Assembly: GCA_002407775.1 (NCBI GenBank)
Contig: DHOP01000075.1
Span: forward strand, 1-19,719
Origin: Prevotella sp. UBA5387
GTDB lineage: Bacteria > Bacteroidota > Bacteroidia > Bacteroidales > Bacteroidaceae
DNA length: 19,719 nt
Direction of reading: 5' to 3'
In this document: positions 14,041-19,719 of the stretch, one piece after another
How positions within the stretch are numbered: the first letter of the stretch is position 1
Layout: every line of letters begins with the position of its first letter
The notes under the pieces: generated by a model
Seen by the model: the letters and a program-made list of their open reading frames with translations, nothing else
Database searches by the model: none
Told to the model about the DNA's origin: nothing
Position numbers and translations under genes: made by a program

Positions 14041-16335
14041 TCATTTAGCCGAGTAGTTAAGTGCAGAACCTGCCTTAAACCATGCTATCTGCGTATCATT
14101 ATATGTATGCATTGCTTTCAAGCTGTCGGTTGTACCGTCCTTATGTTTGAGTACTACCTCAAAAAGTGACCCAGGTGCAAAACCGTTGAAACCAATGACA
14201 TCAATACGATCATCCTCAAGTGCTTTATCATAGTCATCCTTATTGGCAAAAGTAAGGGCCAGCATACCTTGTTTCTTAAGGTTAGTCTCGTGAATGCGAG
14301 CAAAACTCTTAGCGAGGATAACACGTACATTGAGGAATCTCGGCTCCATTGCAGCATGTTCGCGTGATGATCCTTCTCCATAGTTTTCTTCAGCAATTAC
14401 GATACTTGGCACTCCGTGTGCCTTGTAGTCTTTCGCCGCAGACGAAACTTCTTTGTACTGGCCGTCCAACTGATCTTTCACATGATTACTCTCGCCATTA
14501 AAAGCGTTCTCCGCACCCATGAGAAGATTGTTAGATATATTCTGCAAATGTCCACGATATTTAAGCCAAGGGCCTGCCATTGAGATGTGGTCTGTAGTAC
14601 ATTTCCCCTTAGTTTTAATAAGGAGGGGGATATCTACCAATTCATTACCATCCCAGGACTCAAATGGCTCTAATCGCTGAAGGCGATCACTCTCAGGACT
14701 TATCTCCACTTTCGTATTTTGAGAATTATCAGATGGCGGAATAAATAGTCCTCTATCTTCCAACACTTCTACCGTCGAACTGCTGTCGTTACCACCTGCG
14801 CTAAATCCCTTTGGTGGAAAATCAGAACCTTTCGGCTCGTCTAAATGCACAATGTTTCCAGTATTGTCAACCAACGTGTCTGTGATAGGATTGAAATCAA
14901 GTCGACCAGCAATAGCCACTGCTAAAGTGAGTTCAGGAGAAGCAACGAAAGCAAATGTGTTAGGATTTCCATCTGCCCGTCTACGGAAATTGCGATTAAA
15001 GGAGGTGACGATACTATTTTTGCGTGTATCATCATCGGTGTGTCGCTTCCATTGTCCAATGCATGGGCCACATGCATTAGCCATCACTACCCCACCGATG
15101 CGCTTGAAATCATCAAGCAATCCATCGCGCTCAGCTGTATGTCGTATTTGCTCAGAACCAGGATTGATGATGATCTGTGCCTTAACGGGCAAGTTCTTTT
15201 CCTTTACTTGACGGGCAACTGAAGCTGCTCGTGCCAAATCTTGATACGAGGAATTGGTGCAGGAACCTACCAATCCTACTTCTACAGTCATTGGATAGTC
15301 ATTAGCTGGTCCTACCGTCTTCATCTGCGAGACGAGTGTGGCAGCATCAGGTGTGAACGGCCCATTCAAGTGTGGTTCAATCTCAGAAAGGTTAATCTCC
15401 AACAATTGGTCATAGTAAGCAACTGGATTTTCATACACCTCAGCATCTGCCCTTAAGGCCTCGGCATTCTGATTGGCCATGTTCGCAATCTCCTCACGTC
15501 CCGTCTCACTCAGATATTTCTCCGCATTTGCATCATAAGGGAAAACCGAACACGTCGCGCCAAGTTCGGCACCCATGTTACAAATAGTAGCCTTTCCTGT
15601 AGTAGAAAGACTGTCACAGCCCTCCCCAAAATATTCTACGATAGCGTTTGTTCCACCCTTGACGGTAAGTATACCCAATATTTTGAGTATTACATCTTTT
15701 GGAGCAACCCAACCAGAGAGTTTTCCTGTGAGGTGAACACCAATAAGTCGTGGCATCTTAAGTTCCCAAGGCTGAGCAGTGAGAACATCAACTGCGTCAG
15801 CTCCACCGACACCTACAGCGACCATTCCCAACCCTCCAGCATTCGGAGTGTGTGAGTCTGTACCAACCATCATACCTCCAGGGAAGGCATAATTTTCAAG
15901 CACTACTTGATGAATAATACCTGCACCAGGAGACCAGAAGCCTATATGATAACGCGCTGAAACCGACTTCAGAAAGTCGTAGACTTCCTTATTGGTCATT
16001 CTTGCTGTGTTTAGGTCCTGCTCTGCACCAATATCAGCACGAACAAGATGATCGCAATGGACGCTAGCGGGCACAGCAACACGGTCTTTTCCAGCATTCA
16101 TAAACTGGAGCAAAGCCATCTGTGCAGTAGCGTCCTGCATAGCTACGCGATCTGGAGCAAAGTCAACGTAAGCTGCACCACGCTGAAACGACTTAATCTC
16201 TTCAGGCTGGTATAAATGTGCATAAAGGACTTTCTCGGCATAAGTGAGAGGATGTCCTAAAGCCTTTCGTGCAGTATCAACTCTTGAGGAATAGTTGGCA
16301 TAGAATTGCCGTAGCATGTTAATATCTAAAATCAT
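14041..16335 (-). CDS. acnA: Aconitate hydratase, mitochondrial type
   Basis: 764 residues. It isomerises citrate to isocitrate with a [4Fe-4S] cluster. Cluster ligands C359 (GSCTNSSYQDL) and C422/C425 (NACGPCIGQW) sit at almost the same numbers as in mature mitochondrial aconitase (358, 421, 424). Other family motifs include GTDSHTPNAGGLG (158-170) and the swivel-domain GEGSSREHAAMEPR with the catalytic Ser. A mitochondrial-like aconitase clustered with icd and gltA is known from Bacteroides fragilis. I chose the ATG at 16335 because 31 further in-frame codons run through the promoter and repeat region. It is the first gene of the acn-icd-gltA operon. The labile Fe-S cluster fits an anaerobe. 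Confidence 0.94.
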   Translation of the reverse strand: MILDINMLRQFYANYSSRVDTARKALGHPLTYAEKVLYAHLYQPEEIKSFQRGAAYVDFAPDRVAMQDATAQMALLQFMNAGKDRVAVPASVHCDHLVRADIGAEQDLNTARMTNKEVYDFLKSVSARYHIGFWSPGAGIIHQVVLENYAFPGGMMVGTDSHTPNAGGLGMVAVGVGGADAVDVLTAQPWELKMPRLIGVHLTGKLSGWVAPKDVILKILGILTVKGGTNAIVEYFGEGCDSLSTTGKATICNMGAELGATCSVFPYDANAEKYLSETGREEIANMANQNAEALRADAEVYENPVAYYDQLLEINLSEIEPHLNGPFTPDAATLVSQMKTVGPANDYPMTVEVGLVGSCTNSSYQDLARAASVARQVKEKNLPVKAQIIINPGSEQIRHTAERDGLLDDFKRIGGVVMANACGPCIGQWKRHTDDDTRKNSIVTSFNRNFRRRADGNPNTFAFVASPELTLAVAIAGRLDFNPITDTLVDNTGNIVHLDEPKGSDFPPKGFSAGGNDSSSTVEVLEDRGLFIPPSDNSQNTKVEISPESDRLQRLEPFESWDGNELVDIPLLIKTKGKCTTDHISMAGPWLKYRGHLQNISNNLLMGAENAFNGESNHVKDQLDGQYKEVSSAAKDYKAHGVPSIVIAEENYGEGSSREHAAMEPRFLNVRVILAKSFARIHETNLKKQGMLALTFANKDDYDKALEDDRIDVIGFNGFAPGSLFEVVLKHKDGTTDSLKAMHTYNDTQIAWFKAGSALNYSAK

Positions 16336-16364
16336 TATACTCTTGTTTTGTATGAAAAACCTCG

Positions 16365-16372
16365 CAAATTTA
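16365..16372 (-). promoter_or_regulatory. -7 promoter element of the acn-icd-gltA operon
   Basis: On the minus strand TAAATTTG (16372 down to 16365) matches TAnnTTTG and lies 29 nt before the acn start codon. There is no TTTG at -33; that position is occupied by a tandem repeat instead, which may mean activator dependence. Confidence 0.6.
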
Positions 16373-16375
16373 TAA

Positions 16376-16448
16376 AAAAATATCCAAATTGTTAGCTTTT
16401 TCATCGAAAAGTATCCAGATTGTAACACAAAAGAATATCGGATGGATA
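16376..16448 (-). repeat. Tandem 17-bp repeats at 31-bp pitch upstream of acn
   Basis: On the minus strand ACAATTTGGATATTTTT (16392 down to 16376) and ACAATCTGGATACTTTT (16423 down to 16407) agree at 15 of 17 positions and are offset by exactly 31 bp, about three helical turns. A third core in opposite orientation (TGGATA on the + strand, 16443-16448) continues the same 31-bp pitch. Repeat 1 covers the -33 region of the acn promoter and repeat 2 lies just upstream, as operators or activator sites would. The binding protein is unknown. Confidence 0.55.
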
Positions 16449-16505
16449 ATTATGACAAATATAGCATAAATAAAGCTACTTATCAGATGAAAAAGTAATA
16501 AACCT

Positions 16506-16532
16506 TTGGCTTTGTTGAAGTCTTCAAGCCAA
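16506..16532 (-). terminator. Possible terminator overlapping the rmuC stop
   Basis: On the minus strand TTGGCTT and AAGCCAA form a 7-bp stem with a small internal GAA/TTC pairing, followed by a T-rich stretch (AGGTTTATTACTTTTT). The 5' arm includes the last codons and stop of rmuC. It is a weaker candidate than the others in the window. Confidence 0.4.
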
Positions 16533-17933
16533 TGAATCCTCTAATAAGGTGAATTCCTCCTCAGAAGGTGGTATTGGCTGTGCGGAAGTCTCCTTTACTC
16601 CAAGCTGTTTAAGTTCATTTGCCTTTTGTACTATACTTTGCCTACCTGTATATGCCTTATTGTAGGCATCATCGTAGTCCTTGCTTAGAACATCAATGTC
16701 CTTCTTTACCTTATCAAAACGCTTGATGAACTCACCCACACGCTTGAGCATTTCCTCTGCCAATCCGTAAACCTTGAGCTGGTTCTCACTCTGTGTGTAT
16801 TGCCTCCACGCAATCTCTATCATCTTTAGTATTGCCATCAGATTCTGCTGCGAAGTAATAAACACTTGCTTGTCGAAGGCATCACTCCATAAGCGTTTGT
16901 CTGTCGTCATAGCCAGCTGGAGAGCTCCTTCATTTGGTACAAACATGATGACAAAGTCGATGGCACGGCGCGGTGGCTTAATATAACTACTATAGTCCTT
17001 CTTAGATAAGCTCGTGAACTGTGTGCGTATGCTCTTCACCAAGTCCGCAGCATATCGCTTCTTCAGTCCATCGTTTTCTGTGTTTACATATTGCACATAT
17101 GCCTCAATAGACATCTTTGAGTCTATTACCACATCCTCATTCTTAGGGTAATGAAGAATGACGTCCGGTATCATACGTTGCCCACTCTCTGAGTTGACTA
17201 CAACATTACCCTTATCATCTGTCAGCGTTTGCTGCACATCATAGTTGAATCCCTCTCTGAACCCATTCTGTTCAAGGATCTCTGTCAGAATCAACTCACC
17301 CCAATTACCTTGAATCTTGTTACCACCACGCATCACATTTGTAAGCCGTGTTGCCGTGTCGTCTATCTTTTGCGTCTGTTCTGCCATTGCCCTAAGTTGC
17401 TCGGAAAGCGAGGAGGTGCTCTTTGCCGTCTCTTGATTAGTCTTGAAAATAGCCTCGTGCAACTTGGAAATATTATCTTTAAGGGGGGCTGTTAAAACGG
17501 CTATTGACTCTGTGTTCTGAATTTTTAAGCGATCAGCAGACTGATCAAGGACCTGTGCAGCTAAATTCTTAAGTTGCTCTTTAACTGTCTCCAACTGAGC
17601 ATTAAACTGTTGTTGGCGTTGTTCCTCTAATTTAGTTTGTTGTTCTCTGCGTAGCTCTGCCTCCTCCTGGTGCTGCATTTGCTCGGCTTTCAATTGTGCT
17701 TGGAGTGCGCTGATAGACATCTTTGCAGTAGTCAATTCACCCTGCAGATCATCTGTTTCCTTGTCAGACATACTGAGTTTTGTCTGTAGTTCTACCTTCG
17801 ACTGTTGCTCGTTATCCATTTGCTGACGTGCAAGCATTAACTCTGCCTCCACTGATTTCTTCTTGCTTTGTTGCAAAAAATAAGCGATTCCAAAACCGAT
17901 GACAATGCCAATGATAAGATATAGAAATTCCAT
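16524..17933 (-). CDS. rmuC: DNA recombination protein RmuC
   Basis: 469 residues from the ATG at 17933. An N-terminal membrane helix (about 2-20, EFLYLIIGIVIGFGIAYFL) precedes a long Gln/Glu-rich coiled coil (about 25-135), a second helical stretch, and the RmuC nuclease-like core: QGNWGELILTEILEQNGF, MIPDVILHYPKNEDVVIDSK, and FVIMFVPNEGALQLAM. Family members limit DNA inversions at short inverted repeats and resemble restriction-type endonuclease folds. The open frame extends 59 codons upstream into the MATE gene, but the membrane helix and 4-nt spacing after the MATE stop (17938) support 17933. It is co-transcribed with the transporter. Confidence 0.92.
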   Translation of the reverse strand: MEFLYLIIGIVIGFGIAYFLQQSKKKSVEAELMLARQQMDNEQQSKVELQTKLSMSDKETDDLQGELTTAKMSISALQAQLKAEQMQHQEEAELRREQQTKLEEQRQQQFNAQLETVKEQLKNLAAQVLDQSADRLKIQNTESIAVLTAPLKDNISKLHEAIFKTNQETAKSTSSLSEQLRAMAEQTQKIDDTATRLTNVMRGGNKIQGNWGELILTEILEQNGFREGFNYDVQQTLTDDKGNVVVNSESGQRMIPDVILHYPKNEDVVIDSKMSIEAYVQYVNTENDGLKKRYAADLVKSIRTQFTSLSKKDYSSYIKPPRRAIDFVIMFVPNEGALQLAMTTDKRLWSDAFDKQVFITSQQNLMAILKMIEIAWRQYTQSENQLKVYGLAEEMLKRVGEFIKRFDKVKKDIDVLSKDYDDAYNKAYTGRQSIVQKANELKQLGVKETSAQPIPPSEEEFTLLEDSLA

Positions 17934-17937
17934 GATG

Positions 17938-19245
17938 CTATTTTTGTAAGTTGGTTCTTTTAAATATAATGTGTTGCATGATTCCCCTGACGGCGAGATA
18001 GATGAGGAAACAACACCACAGGACATGATTGGTAGGCATGAACTGCATACCCAAAAAGAAGAGTGCAAAGAATCCCAATGTTGCCACGAAACTGGAAATG
18101 AGCATTCCACGCGTGGCTGTCAAGCCGATGAAGATGCCGTCGTAGACAAAAGCGGCCATCCCGACAGCAGGAATTAAGCATGCCCAAGGAAAGTACTCAC
18201 CTGCCGCCTCAATCACAGTTGGTTCATTTGTGAGCAGGCCGAGGAACCCATTGCCACCAATTATGTAAATGGTAGTGAAAACTGCGATCATCACAATACC
18301 CCATCTGAACAGCCTTTTGATCATCTCATTGAGGCCTGAAAAGTCTCTTGCACCATAAAGCTTGCCACTCAAGGCTTCACCCGCAAAAGCAAAACCGTCC
18401 ATGACATAACTGAATAAGGTGAAAAATGTCATCAGTAAAGTATTTACGGCCAAAATCATATCTCCCTGTCGGGCACCCACAGAGGTAAAAAAAAGGCTCA
18501 CCGCCACAAGGCAAAATGTTCGCAAAAAAATGTCTCGATTGACCACAAAGAATGATGACCACGATACATCTGAACTAGGTTTACCTTGCTTCTGTCGCAA
18601 TAAAGGTGTATGAATGAACTTCCTCTTTGCAAACCATAAAGCTAGGCCAAAACCGCTCCACTGTGCTAAAAGCGTACCAAGAGCAACACCATCAATATTC
18701 ATGCCCATACCAAAGACCAACCATAACGATGCTAATATATTGACCACATTCTGAAAAATGGCTATTACCATTGGTATCTTTGTGGTCTGCATACCTATAA
18801 ACCAACCGTTTAGACTATACAGCCCAAGAATTGCAGGTGCTCCCCAAATTAGGATATTAAAATATGTAGTGGCCAATGGCCAGATATGTTCGGACGGATG
18901 AATGATAGTGAGTGCCAGCCACCGTAGTGGTACTTGCAAGATTACAAAACTCGCTGCAATTATCAAACCTACAATTAATGATCTTCGAAAGAGCAGTCGC
19001 ACAGCGCCATAATCCTCACGTCCCAAAGCTTGCGAGGTCATGCCACTTGTACCCATACGCAGAAAACCAAATAACCAGTACATCACATTGAATATCATTG
19101 TGCCGACAGCAATAGCAGCAATATATTGCTCCGACCCAATATGACCCACTATCGCAAGATCTACCAAACCTAAAAGGGGTACGGTAACATTACTCACAAT
19201 AGAGGGTATAGCCAAACGAAGAATGTCTCTGTCTACTTGATTCAT
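17938..19245 (-). CDS. MATE family efflux transporter (DinF-like)
   Basis: 435 residues, hydrophobic throughout with about 12 membrane segments. MNQVDRDILRLAIPSIVSNVTVPLLGLVDLAIVGHIG is a typical MATE N-terminus, and LRMGTSGMTSQALGRED is the conserved loop after helix 2 in DinF-type members. The two halves show the usual internal repeat (second half from about residue 225). MATE transporters export organic cations or drugs using Na+ or H+ gradients; the substrate here is not predictable. The ATG at 19245 is preceded by a TATATTTG element. rmuC follows after 4 nt, so the two are probably one transcript; the pairing of MATE with rmuC suggests shared expression rather than shared chemistry. Confidence 0.9.
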   Translation of the reverse strand: MNQVDRDILRLAIPSIVSNVTVPLLGLVDLAIVGHIGSEQYIAAIAVGTMIFNVMYWLFGFLRMGTSGMTSQALGREDYGAVRLLFRRSLIVGLIIAASFVILQVPLRWLALTIIHPSEHIWPLATTYFNILIWGAPAILGLYSLNGWFIGMQTTKIPMVIAIFQNVVNILASLWLVFGMGMNIDGVALGTLLAQWSGFGLALWFAKRKFIHTPLLRQKQGKPSSDVSWSSFFVVNRDIFLRTFCLVAVSLFFTSVGARQGDMILAVNTLLMTFFTLFSYVMDGFAFAGEALSGKLYGARDFSGLNEMIKRLFRWGIVMIAVFTTIYIIGGNGFLGLLTNEPTVIEAAGEYFPWACLIPAVGMAAFVYDGIFIGLTATRGMLISSFVATLGFFALFFLGMQFMPTNHVLWCCFLIYLAVRGIMQHIIFKRTNLQK

Positions 19246-19262
19246 GCAAAGCCTTTGTCCTA

Positions 19263-19270
19263 CAAATATA
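19263..19270 (-). promoter_or_regulatory. -7 promoter element of MATE-rmuC
   Basis: On the minus strand TATATTTG (19270 down to 19263) matches TAnnTTTG and is 17 nt before the start codon at 19245. No -33 TTTG is present at the expected spacing. Confidence 0.55.
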
Positions 19271-19416
19271 GAAATAAAACGGTAGAATATTGCATGGACC
19301 CCTCAAAATCGTTTATCATTGAGACGAATTCTTTTGCTCCATAAAGACTATTGTCCCATGTATCTTTTCGATTCTTGTGTTTCTCCCTCTCACGTCAAGA
19401 GAAAAGTTGGCTAGCA

Positions 19417-19449
19417 TTGAAGGTTAGAAAAAAAAACGCTATACTTTTG
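19417..19449 (+). promoter_or_regulatory. Possible orphan + strand promoter
   Basis: TACTTTTG (19442-19449) matches TAnnTTTG, with TTG at 19417-19419, 22 nt upstream (slightly long). It points rightwards into a region without an evident gene; a hairpin follows at 19466-19493. Confidence 0.35.
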
Positions 19450-19719
19450 CCAAAGGGAACCAGAATATACACTTCGACAAAAAGAAGTGTGTACAGGCTT
19501 TCCATAGCCAAACAGAAAGTAAATATGCAATATATATACAAAATTCATTAAACTTGTGAAAAAAATCTAAGTCGAGCATACGAAATTAAGGATGGAGACT
19601 TGCTAAAATGACTCGATTGGTGCTTTGCCCACTTACAACTTGACGATTTCTACTGAATAGCTTCGCGGTTGATACTCAACGAGTGTGCGATTCGACTGTA
19701 AACTGACTTATATCAGATT

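Larger units (their letters stand above)
19246..19719. other. Window-edge region without a confident gene
   Basis: 474 bases with no gene I can support. The left end holds the MATE promoter. A + strand promoter-like sequence (19417-19449) and a hairpin (19466-19493) lie in the middle. A 66-codon + strand open frame (19351-19551) has Lys/Arg/Ser-rich content and no recognisable domain. At the right end, a minus-strand frame ending in TAA at 19633-19635 reads NRTLVEYQPRSYSVEIVKL, which resembles the C-terminal beta-strand end of a glycoside hydrolase; but that frame has a stop at 19708-19710, so it would need a frameshift to be a gene tail. Confidence 0.4.

Noticed and set aside
11425..16335. 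Methylcitrate cycle operon as an alternative to the TCA branch
   Set aside because: No methylisocitrate lyase or methylcitrate dehydratase is present, while a clear isocitrate dehydrogenase sits between aconitase and citrate synthase.
16336..16428. 31-codon N-terminal extension of aconitase
   Set aside because: It runs through the -7 element and tandem repeat; the start at 16335 gives numbering that matches mitochondrial aconitase.
17934..18110. 59-codon N-terminal extension of rmuC
   Set aside because: It overlaps the end of the MATE gene and precedes a proper membrane helix start at 17933.
19351..19551. 66-codon + strand open frame
   Set aside because: Low-complexity Lys/Arg/Ser content, no domain, and the promoter-like element at 19442 lies inside it; not enough to call a gene.
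1..19719. CRISPR arrays, tRNA or rRNA genes, insertion sequences, defence or toxin-antitoxin genes
   Set aside because: Looked for on both strands; no repeat-spacer pattern, RNA gene, transposase or phage-like gene was found.

Overview
The window looks like ordinary core chromosome from a member of the Bacteroidales, most likely Prevotella-like. Three things point there. Several gene starts are preceded by the Bacteroidetes -7 element TAnnTTTG rather than an E. coli-type -10 box. The accessory proteins look like Bacteroidetes families (DUF4230, DUF4738, DUF4890; names assigned from memory, not searched). The TCA cluster carries a mitochondrial-type aconitase. Genus-level placement is an inference. 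No RNA gene, insertion sequence, prophage, CRISPR array or obvious horizontally acquired island is visible.

Layout: 1-327 is a window edge with no confident gene. 328-5028 is a tightly overlapping + strand operon: M3 dipeptidyl carboxypeptidase, dCMP deaminase, S41 C-terminal processing protease and 5-formyl-THF cyclo-ligase. It meets tail-to-tail, with a 4-nt overlap, a minus-strand pair: recF and a DUF721 (DciA-like) gene (5025-6423). A divergent promoter region separates recF from the + strand pair of a membrane-anchored TPR protein and lumazine synthase ribH (6562-7733). Next come a small unassigned + strand gene (7916-8305), a convergent minus-strand lipoprotein (8445-9008), a secreted minus-strand DUF4890 protein (9197-9664), and divergently from it a tandem + strand pair of DUF4230 proteins (9861-11167). 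The rest is minus strand: an acn-icd-gltA operon (16335 down to 11425) and a MATE transporter-rmuC pair (19245 down to 16524). 19246-19719 has no confident gene.

Functionally, acn-icd-gltA forms the oxidative branch from oxaloacetate plus acetyl-CoA to 2-oxoglutarate, probably for glutamate synthesis. The isocitrate dehydrogenase carries cofactor-site residues expected for NAD+ rather than NADP+. recF with DUF721, rmuC and the dCMP deaminase are DNA-maintenance or nucleotide functions. ribH and the cyclo-ligase are cofactor metabolism.

I did not find a new multi-gene system. The observations most worth a second look are regulatory: an intrinsic terminator with a GCAA tetraloop inside the opposing DUF721 coding sequence, a tandem 17-bp repeat at 31-bp pitch over the acn promoter, and a terminator whose U-run also forms the -33 box of the next promoter.
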